A stretch of 64,000 bases of DNA from Cyclospora cayetanensis (lineage: Eukaryota > Apicomplexa > Conoidasida > Eucoccidiorida > Eimeriidae), in assembly GCF_002999335.1 (NCBI RefSeq), contig NW_020312447.1, forward strand, positions 62,001 to 126,000, written 5' to 3'. How positions within the stretch are numbered: position 1 is the stretch's first letter; every line of letters begins with the position of its first letter. Below are positions 1-13,848 of the stretch, piece by piece. The notes under the pieces are model-generated. The model searched no databases. It had not been told where the DNA came from and saw only the letters and a list, made by a program, of their open reading frames with translations. A program made the translations under genes and the position numbers.

Positions 1-1
1 G

Positions 2-3000
2 GGGAATCCTCAACCACAAGCCTTTGAAAAAGCCTTTGGAGCATTACACAACCTCGAGCGCAAGCTCAAGTCATTTTCTTCTAATGCATCGCGACAGTTC
101 CAGCAAACAGCACAAATCGTGGCGGTGGAACTTAGTGAACTAAAAAAGGAAATACTAGGTGCCCTAGAACCCATCGAGCAGAGGTTACAGGTGAGTATGA
201 AAGGCATATTACTTTGTGCCCGACATGCTAACCAGATCGTCGCAAAAAGGCTTGTCAAAAAAGGATCGTAAACTATCACCCCGCGAAGTATCTTTGTACA
301 TCACAATGAGTTCGTGATTTTGGCACGGTAAAACTTAATGGTGTAGTTAATTAGGGAAGACACGTGAAGGAAAATATTGTATGCACCAGCATTTGCGTCC
401 TGTGCAAACAGCACCGCGGCAAGCTTCATGCGCACATGGGCCCTACGCTGGAGAGCATCAGTCGTCTTTTAGGCGATTTGAGATCGCCAGACTTGCTTAT
501 GAATGCAATAGCCCGTGGAAGAGAGGAAGAGGGGCCTGACATGGAGGAGTCTGCTCTAATTGCAAAGTTTGTCCTCACCCCTACTAGCATCGGCGTGCCT
601 GCAACCTTCCACGTCCGCCTGCTTCATGCTGCATTATATGGCTTGCGCCTCACCATGAAAAAGTCGGATTGCTTCCACATTTTTGCGGAGACTATTCGAA
701 TGTTCAATAAATGGACCGCTGAACTGACAGCTAAAAATCGGCATACCGAAGGGGGGATAAATGCACTTTCCGAAGAAAAGAAGCAGTTGATGCGGAGCGG
801 CTACGACCTACTGACAGAAGGGCGGACCATTGTTTCCGTTGCCAGGGATGCTGAAGAGAGCATCAGAGGTCGTTTCGTGGATGGCACGAGGCGCGAGGAG
901 GAGATGCAGCAAACGTCCATTAAACAGCTTGCTGAAATTTTGTTCTCAGTGATAACTACAGCAATCAAAAACCTTGTGGAGCAAGAAGATGCACTTCTGC
1001 AATTGCATCTAAGCCAGTTGACTGGGCTGGTGTATGCTGGAAACAGTTCTTCTAACGGAAGTCAATGCAATGAGCAGAATGCCTCCATCGCAGTCCAGAC
1101 TTACGGCAAAGCTTGCAGAGCGCACTTTATGCAATCCATGAAGGCAGCAACTGAAATAATACAGAAGCAGTTTGGTAAGGATGAGGTATTTCTCTACATT
1201 TTCTTGAGCATAACGTCCTGATCAGCCCTTGTGTAACTGCTGCCCTAAATGTCTTCAAAGAAGAAGCATGGCACGAAAAGGATGTAAAATCATAATTTTT
1301 TCATTTAGGAGAGGTCATGGGGAAAGACCGAGAAGCGGCACAAGCACTTGAGCTACAGCAAACGACCCTAGTTACCCTCCTACTAAAACAGAAGGCTCGT
1401 GTAGACGAAGAGTACCTGGAAAAAATTCACCGTCTGGAACGCCACCTGATGCTCATTTCCATACAGCTCTTAATATACAATAAAAAAGCACTTGAAGAAG
1501 AAGCCTTCGAGGTATTTCATGCCACTGTTCCTATTTCACCGTTTCGAAGTTTTCTTGAGGAACTTTTTCTCATGTGGCCTAACTTCATTTTTAGTGCCTC
1601 TTTGGACGGAGGAAATCTGCAATGGGGAAACCTCATCAGAAGATCAATGTAGAAGATGTTCTTGTCAGCTTTCTGCGAGCATCTCTGCAGGCATCGTTAT
1701 CCGCCTGGACTGAAACATTGCACTCTGGCGTAAGAGCAGAGGCTCAAATACTCCAACGGCAGGCTAAGGCCGGTGAAATTGACGCGTCGGAATACAGACA
1801 AAGAAAGGCTTCCATGACCTCTTTGCTCGACCTTGAAATTCAACGGCTCACAAGAGAACAGTTTGCCAACAAAGTGGCTCGCATTGAACGCTTCGAACAA
1901 GAAGCAATGCGCGCATACCAACAAATGTAGGCCTCCTCGCAGAACTCACACGCTCTTCGACTGGGCAGTAGATGGGAGACGACTTATGCGTGTGTTTGCC
2001 AGAACTAAAGCTCCTTAGTAATACTTCCCTTATGTTCTGTCTATAAGGGAAACTTTTCGAGGATCATTCCAAATATTGTGCTCAGAATGGAGGCAACACA
2101 CAAACGTCAAAAGCTCGAAGCTGACTTGCAGCAAGCAGAGGCAGATGCGTTGGCCAGCTTGGTGCACAGAAAACTTAAGCATTCCTGGAGAACTGCTGCA
2201 GTTGAAAGAGAACTTATGTGTAGTTCTGTGGCTGCGTCGTGGTCACGTACTGTTGCAAACCAGGAAAGGTTTGTTTTCTCGGAGGATTAGGCACCAACGC
2301 TCTAACGCACAGCTGGCGATCAACGAACATAGTGATGAGACTTCAAGCCGGCCACTGAAGCTCGGCTTAGTTCTGCTTCATGCAACCTAGCAAAAGCATT
2401 TACATACCTCATACCAATTGTACACTGAAAAACTGCCGTTCGGATGCGAGAAAGGCCCGTGATGGCTTTTAAGAATAAGTGGTTGCGACAAACCTTACGA
2501 AGGTGGTTGCACTAATTTAGGGAAAACGTGAAATCGAGATTCCATTAGAGTCAACGCAGAACAGCTTTTTTCTCCATGGCATTTTTCTGTGCAGGCTGTT
2601 TGGAATGGAAACAGACGTTCAGGAGTGTTTCGCCTTGGCACACCTGCGCATAAGAGACGCCGACGGAGGCTCTACAGGACTCCCGCAAATCCTACACGAA
2701 CAACAACAGCAAACTGAGTGCACTGTTGAAGATATGATATGCAAGGTGCGAGAGCAACAGGCCAGACATACGGCGGATAACGTGGCCAAAATGGACACAT
2801 TGAATCAAGAATATGATGAAGAGATGAAAGAAGCACTGGAAGCAGTAAACGCTACGCTTGCAGAGCGGCGTGAGGCTCTTTTGAAAGCCTTATTGCACGA
2901 GGCTGGTATTGATGCGGAGGCACATGACAAGCTACAAACCATTGGAGAGGAAGATGCAGTACATGGTGCTGCAAGCTGCCTAGAGGCTGCAGCCAAGCAG

Positions 3001-6000
3001 TTCTACCAGGATGCTGTTGCAGAGGAGAAGGAACGTTCTGAGGTGGAGGCTTTTGCCAGAGTCGATGGAGATATCCAGCTCCATCAATTTAAGCAGGAAG
3101 CTGAAGAGCGCTTGGTCATGCTAAAGTCAGCAATCGACGAGGAGCTCCAGCGCCGCTCAGATGCACTTTCGTCCACCTTCGTGCAGCACCAAGATGCTTG
3201 CAGGACAGCACGCCAAACGATTTTAGAAGCTTATCACCAGATAATTGAAAATCGCAATCTAAGTGTGGGTAATTTTTTAAGCCCAACCTAAATCAGCAAA
3301 CTTAATGCTACCTAGAATGCTTTTCGATGAGCGCCAGTTTACCTGGATTAGATTCTACATGGAAGCTTCCATTTGTCCGTCGAAATAAACAAATGACATT
3401 GCTGTTTGTATTCAATAGCATATCGTCACTTTCGATTGGTCTTACGCTTGTTGAACTAGGAAGTTTGGGTTCAAGAGACACTAGATATGATTTGGCCAGT
3501 AGCTGCATTTCCCCGTCCTGACCATGAAGTGCACAGAAGCATGCAATCTGCCTTTTCATACTTCCGCACTGACTGGTATGGCTCGTCCATCTCTAAGGTT
3601 GACAATGTCCTCTCTACCAGTACTGTATTCATTTACAAAATATAGATTGTGTCATGCGTTTGATTGATATACTGCTGCTTTAAACGCCAGGAGCAGAGTG
3701 GGTTCTGTTGTAGCATTGTTCTTCACAGGGAAGAAGTGCTCCTGATATGGCAGTCAGGCCAACTCCAGGAGCGTCTTGAAGCTACTGGAATTCAGGACAA
3801 CAGGTTGCTGCAGTCAAGAGCATCTGACTGGGCAGCCGCCTTTGCGTCTTCTCATTCAAAGAATCCCGATGAGTCTCAGGTGAACTATAAATTCCAGGCT
3901 GGTAACCAACTTTGTACGCTCAGGAATACGACACTGTTCACAACCACGTTTGACCTAGCGAAAAAATTGCTAGGGAGAAAATAATTTGCATGATTCTGAG
4001 AAGCAGGTGTACGCGTCAATACCTGGGCTTCTTTGTAAAAGCAGCTAGACGCACGAGCTTGGCCTCATCGGATCGAGCTGCGTGGTAGTGTGTGTTAGTG
4101 GACTCTAGCGTTATTCGTGACTCTGCAAAAGGCCTCAGACTGGAAACACGAATGTGCACCAAGCAACTGACTAGGGCTGTATCCTGCTTAAAGCCTTTAA
4201 AGTTGCAGCTAAGCTTAAGGTCCTTCTCTGCCCTACGTTCTCAGACGAAAGGAGGTGTTGAAGGTAGTATACATACAGCGAGACCTGTTGAACCGCAGCA
4301 ATCACGTGTCAACGCAGAGTACTTAGCGAAGAACAAAGCTCTGTTGGACAAGATTGCAGAGGCACAGACAAATCTAGCTCTTGCTGAGGCTGTGATGCTC
4401 GAAAAATGTCTCGGTTTTCAAGGTGGAGGCCCAGCTAAGAATGCCGAGGCCGCCAAAATGAAGCGCACGGAAATAGCACGTCTCGCACACCTAAAAGAGG
4501 GACTTCAGAGGTAAAAGCACACCATTGCTCGAGCCAAGCCTCGCTAGAACGGGTTTATATTCTGTCGCGCGTTACTCAGCATTCACATCTTTATATTTGG
4601 TGGATTGCGAGCTTCAGTGAAGCAGCAGAGATCCGAAAGAAGTTCATCGAGGAAGAGTTAAGGATACTGGAAGAAGACAGAGAGGAAGAGGCACGGCTCA
4701 ACCGGGCCAAACAAACAGAATCTGCAAAAATTGAAATGCTTTTTAGAGTAAAAGAAGCCAGCGAGGAAGGCTCTGAGGCGCTTGCACAGCTAAAACAGCA
4801 ACGGGAGCAGGCCCTTGCAGAAATGCTCAAAGACATGCAGGCTGTGCGCGAGACTCAAAAAGCCAGCAGCCAGAGCCGCCTAGCTGAAGCAAAGGCAGCG
4901 CTAAAAATGAAGCAAGAATACATTTGCGAGCACTTCGAGGCAAGCAAGCAGGAGATCTTCAAGGAGTTTCAAGACATGAGCAGACTTCTTGCAGAGAAGG
5001 CGAGACAGAACAGGAATTCTGCGCTGCTGGAAATAGCACGGAAGGATCCAACTCCCGACAATGTCTTTGAGTAAGGGCTTCACATGCCATATAACTGGCT
5101 CTATTTGTGTGTCCTTAGGACTAGACTAACTGACGTGTGCTGCACGACTTCCAACCACAGCGCAGCCAGGTACTTGCTAAAGCGGTCAAGCGGCGACTGG
5201 GACTTACTACGACATTCGCATGCTATTGCTATTGCGAAACAACGTAGGCTTTACAACAATATGAAGGCAGAGCACCGCAACAATGTCAAAGCCCTGATAA
5301 TTAGGCAAATGCAAGAAAAGGCAAAGTATAGACATACCGCCGCAATGGAGCGAAAATCCCAAGAAATTCAACAGGCAGATGAAGAAGAGCCGTGCGTGTA
5401 AAAATCAGCAAAATTAATGCAATGTGTCCTATTTCCCAATTAGATCACGCCATTTGTTATGAAATCGGATACACCATGCACTCAGCTACACCTTACTCTG
5501 CGCATGGCCCAGACATCTGTAGTTGGTTTATTTGTAGTTTCCATGAGATCTCACTGATTGGTTCAATAGGTTTTGAAACAACGTTCAATTTAGCAGACAT
5601 CTGTAAGGCGTGATACGTGTTGCAGCCTACCTGCGGCTACGAATTTGAGCAACTCGGACAGGCATGGAGAATTGGAAGCCTACACACGGCAGCGGACTGC
5701 ACAGCTGCACCAGGAGAAGCTTCAAGATATTCAAGGGGCCGCCCAAGACGCAGCACTTCAAGACGAGATATTAAGATTGCACGAGCAGCACCTTGACCAT
5801 GTTATTAATACGCTCCAAGAATTTATAAACTTTAAGGATTCACCAGCAAGTAGCTTACTTGAAAATGCTAGAAAGGTATTGCTCACTACTCACAAAACGC
5901 TCGCAATGAGGGCGTGTATAGGCCCTTGGCACCCCTGATCTGGCGTTGAATTTCCACTGGCTGTCTCTTGTGAGTAGGAATATAGGTGAACTTCGATGTG

Positions 6001-7535
6001 CTGCCCTTTGTTGATCCAAAGCCATATTCTACTTTATCAGTGTAGTGGGGTAACCTTCACAGTATTTTGTGGTGGGATTTGTCCCGTTGGATGATTTTTG
6101 GCAAAGACGTGGAGATGCGTTCTACGAGAATACTTTTTGTAGATTAGATTGGTAGCTGCAGCATTGCTAGACGCTGAACGTTAATGGACCTCTAAAACTG
6201 TGAAGGAGACGAACACACTGAGCACATATTTGCTTGTAGCTTACGCTTGAACAGGAAAAGGGAAGGCTGGTAAAGGAGCGCGAAGAACTGCGTTTATTTG
6301 TTACTGCACGGCTCCAAGAGGTGGAAAAGCTGTCTCGCGAGAGCAAGAAGCAAGAAGAAAAGAAGAATCAACACGAGATCCGTGGCGCCTACAAGCAACT
6401 TAATGCTAATATCGAGAATCGAAATTCGGCAGCTCAGAAACGCTGTCTAGAAAGAGAATCCATGAGACAGAGCGAACAGCAAATGGAAGAAGCGCGCAAG
6501 CTGCACCATTTTATTGGAATGATCGGATTCGATGGCACGACTCTCGAAGAGCTCAAGAAGGCCTCAAAACGCCGTATGGAAAAGCTGCATCGCGCGACAG
6601 AACGCGAGCGTCAAAGGCAGAAAGGGCTCTTGGCATCTAAATGTAGCGCAAGGGCTGCTAGGCGAGCGAAAACTCTCCAAAGCACCGCACAGGTGAATTT
6701 CGATTGCGAAACTCGTCTCAGAGAGTACAAGATGGTTACGCAGACACTGTACAAAACACTGCCTGTGTTGCTTTAAAAGACTACATGGTACAAAAAACTC
6801 ATCTCATGGGCGGGTATTTCTGGAATAGCAGGTATTTCACCTGGTGGAAGCACTTCTACATTTGTACGTTGCTCATCATTAACAAAGATGCATTCAGTGT
6901 CGGTGCTGCAGCTCGCTGGCCATTCTCAAAACTAGCGACTTATTTTTCTCTTACTGGTTCAGGCAAACAGGGATCAAATGGATATGCAGAATGCACAAGG
7001 CATGCTGCTGTCGATTGCGGCTAAATGCACAGCCACGATTGGTGAAGCTTCAGATCCTGATGCTGCTGGAGAAAGGGAGTTCCGAAAGTTTGCATGGAAG
7101 ATGGAGGTTAAAAAATTCGCTGAGGAGAGATTTAAAAGATTGGGTGAAGCTCTTGCAGAGTTTCTTGAGAAAGCTGAGAGCGCCACCTCATCCGCGAGAA
7201 GAGAGGTGTCACCTGACATCCTGGGTGGTGGAGAGCTCAAGCAATCCGTGTTTCAGGTATGGATCTGAACACAGCAACCTGGATCTTTGATTATTTTACT
7301 CGCACTTAGCTTTCAAAATTTCGCACCACCTAGCTTAAGTGATCATATGCCACCTGATAGATTTGTACCAAAATATTGGACAACACCACCCAGTGAACCG
7401 TTTACCAACGGCATTGGAAGACACACTGTCTTCTGTACGATGAGCCGCTTTGTGCGCTATTTATTTGCGGTGCACTTTTAGGTAACAAGGCTTTTGGAAG
7501 CCATTAACGCGGTGCACATGGCTTCAGAGAGTTAG
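2..7535 (+). CDS. Large coiled-coil protein, 3' part (5' end outside window)
   Basis: Fourteen exons can be joined with matching phases: 2-190, 412-1174, 1309-1511, 1640-1926, 2086-2268, 2595-3264, 3691-3879, 4245-4510, 4618-5070, 5161-5397, 5662-5875, 6255-6692, 6963-7256 and 7482-7535 (TAG). They encode about 1,479 residues. The second exon (about 250 residues) is helical but not a plain coil, with segments such as GPTLESISRLLGDLRSPDLL. From exon 3 on, the protein is rich in Glu, Lys, Gln, Arg and Ala with long heptad stretches, as expected of a filament or centrosome/cytoskeleton scaffold. No catalytic motif, membrane segment or known domain was recognised, so no function is assigned. The start lies upstream of the window. 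The terminal exon is uncertain because a second phase-0 acceptor at 7528 opens a different frame. Neighbours on the same strand are also filament proteins, which suggests but does not prove a cytoskeletal role. Confidence 0.75.
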
Positions 7536-10500
7536 TCCTTCGACAGTCAGGGAAAGACCTTCGCAACAAGCTTGCTGCCCTAAAGTTAAGAATTCCCACC
7601 GGCTCATTTGTTCCCACGCATCTACGAAGAAGCATCAGACCGATTATGATGCTCTGTACGTCGTGTGACAAAGATCTCACTTCATTTCCTACAAGCCATG
7701 CTCTCTGTTTTTCTAGTATAGTTTCTGTAGTACAATGAACTGCATGGAGGCAAGCAAGTTGCGATAGCGTCACCTACAAGGGTCCTTGCTGCTCAGCGGC
7801 ATCTCAGGTATACAAAACCTAACATCAATGGTGGTCGCATTTAATGGCTTGCTTTCCAAGTTATGCCGTGTATGTCATTTAAGTGGTGACCACACCACAG
7901 TAGTTCGAATACTAGCTAGCAGCCTGTGAAACTGGGAACATAGAGCATCTATTTTATCCTTGTTAACATGGTGCATGCATGCTGAAGCATTGCTGGCTTG
8001 AGCACGCTACACGCAGGAAGTGAACTTTAGATGCATAATCATACAAATGTAGATGGGGTATGAGCCAAAGAATGCTTGTATTCTTAAGAAGCTAGTAGCC
8101 TTGTCACGATAATTTAGGGTAGGCTCTCCTATTGGGAATAACGTCCCGAATTTCCTGTTTTCTGGACGGCTGTATTAGTGCATACGAAACAACTAAGTTT
8201 CACGACATTGGATAGTACGGTGGCGCTCATACGCATCGTCCAGTTCCATCAGTCTCATTGGTTTGAGGCAAACTTCCTGCCGACTATAAGTAACGTGGAT
8301 TTAAAGAACAGACAATAATAAGGATCTCAGCAGGCTTTTCTGTGGGCAATGTGCCCACTTTGGAGTAACTCCATTTGGTAGTGAATCATTTACTTCAACG
8401 ATTTCCATTGGCACGGGCTGTGTGTAGATAGTCAAGTTACACTTCAATACTTTTTGTTAGACTTGCTAATTAGTAAAGACTTCACTAATTGGTTTGTACT
8501 CACGTTCATCTTTTCCTTGTCGAGTGCTTCTAGCTTGATACTAGAAGACTCGACGTTGTGTGCCTGTCCGCTAGATGCTATGTGTGTCTAGCTGTGAATG
8601 CTCGGATACTGCGAGTGTAGCCAGGCGCATCCTGCCTGTTTCTTTTCGCTCTTGTTGGGAACTCCTAGCGGCGCGAGCAATGAATGAGGGGGCCTCTTTC
8701 GTAAGAGAATCAGTAATTTCAATTAGTGTTCTTGAGCGCGCAGTTTATTGTATCTATATATAAGCCCCGAATAGCGGATTACAGTTGGTAGCATTGCATT
8801 ATGTGATGGAGCTCTTCCCTGCTTTTCTACCGGCTGTAAATGCACTGCATTGCCAGGTGTCCCTGCAGTAGCTGTCTCATTCAATCAGATTATTCAGCAG
8901 TTCAATAGATAAAGTTTTCGACACCAGCTCAATACAAATGAAACCTGTGGCGATTGAAGCTGTTGTTGGCGGTAGGCCTCTTGGGGTGGCAGACGAGGAC
9001 CTAGAAGCTTGTAGGCTCGGAGAAGCTCCACAGGTGGTGGGAATGCATGGAGTGTCCTCGGATAAATTGATTATGGATGTATCCAGGATTTTATCAAGAC
9101 CGGGAAAGTGTGACCGGTGTATGGATAGGCAGGTACACCAGACATAAACAAGACAGACAATCGTGGCCAGGTGGCTGGGACCATTTCCCATTCCTCTTAC
9201 GAATAAGTGGATTTTCGTTGTTCAATCCATCTTTAGAAATGTTGGAGATGCTAGTAGACTATCAATATTGGCTTTCTACGTAATTGTCGAATACCCCTTA
9301 ATAATTTGCTGACTTTACCACGCAAGCACATGACCCGTGGGGAGGCGAACAATCCTGAAGGAGCTGTAGAAGTGCTCGGGATTACTGAGCACTTCGAACA
9401 CACTAGACGGAAGTTTCAAGTGAATTAGCTTGTAGCACATCAATCCCAAGGAGTTAACGGAGAAGTTGGGGGATTGATTTGCGGCGGGATAATTTGCGGC
9501 TCAGCTTCGTTCACAACATTAGTTGCCATGGACGACATTCCCGGCATTCGATTGAAGTTTTCCATCCCCAGTATATTCTTGATGCCTGGAAAATCTGACT
9601 TTGTGGTTGAATATTGCTTGAATAGTTCCCGGCTATTATTATGTTGTTCGGCATACTCAGGTTTATGCGCAGGCATTTTTAAGCTTGTTGTTCCTACATT
9701 CTTCTTTGTGTCTCTTCGGAACTTTCAAGTCGACAATCCTGCATGCACCGACTGTAGTTGCATGTAGACAATGGTTTGTGAGACGTGCAGGCACTGCTAA
9801 ACTAGTGTATGCCTTTTAATTATGGCTACACATTTTACTTGCCTTCTTCAGCGGAAGAAGGCTCACGCATGTAAGCGCTCCGACAATAGCGAGGCACCGC
9901 GCCGCCGCGCTTGTGCTGACCTGATTAATCCTTCGTTGCTGGCTAGTGTGAGTGTCTTTCTTTCTTGTATTTTACTGTTGTTGTCGATGAACACGTTCGC
10001 CCCCTTTTTGCACGGCACTCGCGTTCCTGCCTGCGTGGCGCATAGCAATGCAGCAGGAAGTATATCGTTGTCGTACATGCAGTTGGTCTCGATGAGCAAG
10101 TACAGAACACAAGAAAGTGCCTGTAGAAGTGAGCGGGGGAATGCGATGCGGAAGAAGCTACACTATAAGACATTCTTCTAAACTAGCTATACTGAAGGAA
10201 GATTTAGAAATAATTAACTGTTTGGGTGGTCTGTTCTTATGTACCTTCAAATATCAAAGTGCTTCTAGTTCGACACAAGAAGATGCAGTGTTGTATGAGC
10301 ATGCGCTAGATGCTGTGTGCAACTGGCAGTGAAATCTTGGATTGCTTGGAGGGTGCAGCTAGACGTATCAGCTGTCCGCCTCTCCTCATATCAGACACTT
10401 TGAAGGGCATGGCCAGAAAACGGAGGGAGCATTGTCTGGAAATAGTTTCAAAATTTCTATTAGGTGTGTATCGAGTTCGGATATCACTGCTGATAGAGCG

Positions 10501-13500
10501 CTACACTTCTTGCCATCCCACGACCTTCGTGAGACTAAGTGCATCATTCCTCGAAAACAGACTGCCTGTCATCTGCAGGGGTGTCGATCTAGCCTGCAGC
10601 CAGTAGCTGCAATCAATTGGTGAGTGACCTCAGGTTTAGACAGTGAGCTTGTCCAGAAGCCGTTGGTTGTGCTGCTAGAGTGTCCTCTGGTGGCTTGTTG
10701 AAAAAATGGATGATATCGTCGAACCCTCTGCAAACGTTTGTGCTGTTTCAGTGCCTGAAACTTTATTCCGCTTAATGTGGTGCCATACAAACGATGAAGG
10801 CTATATCTCTATTGCCTACATGCAAACGCCCAGTAGTAACCACATGTGGAGGTTGCTGGCGCACCCAACGCAAGTGCTCACTCACTTTGGAGGAGTCCTC
10901 ATCTCCTGCATGATAGCTCCTTTGTACGCGAACTGTTGTTTTTTGGTGTAGTGAATTAAGCACTACAATCATGGCCATAACTGCAAGCCATGGATTTATC
11001 AGTGCTTGAATCTCCTTTTTGTTGCGTTTAGTGCTGCTACAGACGAGAATTGCAGAGTGCTGGATGAGTGTGCTTGACCTTCTCACGAGAAGGCACAAAT
11101 AGGGGCCTTGTAGATCAGCGAAATGCCCTACGTGGCTCGACTACACTTGCAAAAGCCGCCGCAGCTCTACACCAGCTAGATCATCAGCAAACTTGCCGCT
11201 TTCTCCACAGGCACAAGCCCCAACCAGCAGCTCATTGTTTATATGGCGCTTCCAAATGAGTTTTGGGCCTTTCTCGAGCCTCCTTACTACGATTGAGTAA
11301 AGAGATTGCTAGCGACTGAGCGCACGTGGAAATACGAAAAACTAACAAGCTTTCTCCTCCGCCTTCCTAGAATTCCATGCAAAGTAGGTTCAAATAAGGA
11401 ATCAGTGTGCTCTGTTCGAAAGTCTGTAAGAACAATTGATGAAGATGCCCTTGAGAATAGTCTCCATATCCACGGGTTCACGCTAGCTAGGCAGACTACG
11501 TGACGCCTGCAAACCAGCCCCCACACCAAGAACAATACTTGTTTTACCTCGTCACAGTTTAGTGCTTCAAGGGAATAGCCGAATCTATGCGAAATCAACA
11601 CATATAGACTGGTCAGCCCCGCCGGCCCGCGTCTCCCCCCCTGGCCCATCGATCACCAGTGCCGTTTTAGCCACAGGTTGCCAGCAGAAAACGTTTTGCT
11701 GCTTACTCATTATTCATTCCAGCCCATAATCAATATCACGGAATGGAGCACAGCTGGCACGGAGCTTGGAATAGTATCGTTCCTTACAATCTCTCTAGCC
11801 ATGCAGAACCGGTTTAGCTTACAACACAAACGATTATGCATACGCACTGATTTGTTGCGGCCTTAGGGACTGGCAGGCTGTGGTCCCACAGGAACCCTAT
11901 TTCTTTAGGTGTATGCATTTAGAGCATGCGTTTAACGGCGAATAAACCGGTTGGTAGTAGTATTTTACTGCTGCTAAAACACACTAACTATGAATGCTTT
12001 GACGACTTTAAGTGCGCAGCAACATGCACCTCAGGTCTTCTCTCACACTCAGGCCAGAACCCTTAGTGGCAACGATAAGCAAGCGAGGGAGATCTTATGG
12101 AAGAACACTCAATACCTTCCTTAAAAGTATTTTCTATGGAGTAGGGAGTTAAGTGTCTCCACACAGAGACCTGTTGATCGTCATGGCAAGGGTCCGGAAA
12201 GTATTTCCTGACACTATTACACACATTAGTTTTTAGACACGGAATTATAATTCAAAGTTTCCCTAATTTTTTTGGCGCTCAACTCGAGCTCCCTGTCCTA
12301 CTTTGCTGATAATTGCGTAGACAGTCCGTTATAACGAGGACCACGATCATTCCCACCTGCCACGCCCAGCACCTATGCTAGCTCAATTTATGAGCAATGA
12401 AGACCTACGTTAAGGACTTATTACCTGAACGCCAACCTGTGTAGGGCGCTTTTGTCCAGCAGTGAATATTGCACTTTACTTCAACTTTGGTGGCAATTTC
12501 ACTGCGTCACTCGTAGTTCACGACTTTCAAAACCTATCGTTTATCATGTTTCTAGTTGGTAAAGCTAACCCATATCAACAGACTTAGGTTACTGTGGCTG
12601 AACAGTCTTTGCACTTGGTATGCACACCACACACCTTCGTTCGCACAACCGCGATAATTATAGCCAAAAGCTCGCCACCATTATTTTGAGGGGCAAAAGG
12701 CGAAAAGACCTCCACAAGCATATAAATGCATTTAATTATCCTTATAGAAGTGAGGTGAAAGCTCTTGTGTAATAGCACTGCGCTTGGCCAGTGGCTCCAG
12801 AGCCCCAGTAGCGTGCATCCCGCGAAACCTTGTGTTCAGATGGGGCGCGTGCTGCATCGAACGCAGTTGGCTGAAATAGCGTCCGAGAATTGCCCATAAA
12901 CCAGTAATTGTCAGCTTAAAGGCCAATTAGTGGATGTTTGCGAACGTGCATAGAGACCTTTGTTTTCATTGCTGTCGGTACTGCGAACAAGCCGGTTCTA
13001 GTGGTTTGCTCAGTAGCACGAGCCTGTGCATGTTTATTCCTCTCTTGCTTCACCTCATTATACAACCTGAGATATAACGTAGCTGATGCCCGTTACCAGG
13101 CTCTAGGCGAAGAGAAGTCTAATGCATGGACTCGCGTGTATCAGTGTAGGGGACTATCTGCCCACAGGCATCCTTGTGACCTTGAATTTTGCCAACCGCT
13201 TGGCTCCCACTTTGGCTCAGACGGGAGGTATAATTAGTCTGCATTACTAGCTCAAAGTAAAGGTTATACTTCACACTGTTGCCTTATGCGAGGCTCCATG
13301 ACGTGGCGCCGTGCACCGTCTTCGCCCCCCGTTGAGGGTCCATACACGCGTCAGGCAAGAAGGTATATGGTCCAGCACGGCTCAGGGCAATTCATGACGG
13401 CCTCTTCTACGTGCATAGACACATACAACACCCCGGGTGTCCTCCATTGCTGTCAGGCCATTGAGCGTGACTGCGGAGGTGAGGTGCGCTCTACTTCTCA

Positions 13501-13848
13501 AATTCGAAATAAAATGGGAAAGGGAATCATAGTAAACAAAGCAACGCATGAATCCTGGTGCTTTTCCAGCTATGGTTTGCTCTCTGGAGAAAACAATGGC
13601 CAAACTCGATGCTCTTTGAATTGGGTGGTTTGGTTCAACGATGCACATAAGCAACACGGGATCATCTTCCGATAGAGCCTTGATCGACATAGTTCGAAAA
13701 CTTGTATGCAACACCAAGAGTTGCAGTGCCACTTCAAATTAGAAGCTGCATTTTGCTCTACGTACTCTTGGGTCGGACATCCTAGCGCCGGTTCATCGCT
13801 ATTCGAGCCAAACAGAGCTTGCTAAATGTCACGTACCACTCGTCGCAG
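7536..13848. other. Long stretch without an assignable gene
   Basis: No exon chain with matching phases was found on either strand. Open stretches that could hide exons are, on the plus strand, 9822-10181 (starts with ATG, one hydrophobic segment), 10310-10606 and 10706-10951, and on the minus strand 9440 to about 9733 (Pro/Gln-rich C-terminus, ends in TPWD). Several frames look equally protein-like here, so eye judgement is not reliable. The missing 5' exon of the SF-assemblin gene should lie near the right end. The ATG at 13276 followed by a GT donor near 13362 was considered, but its phase does not match the next acceptor. Confidence 0.5.
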
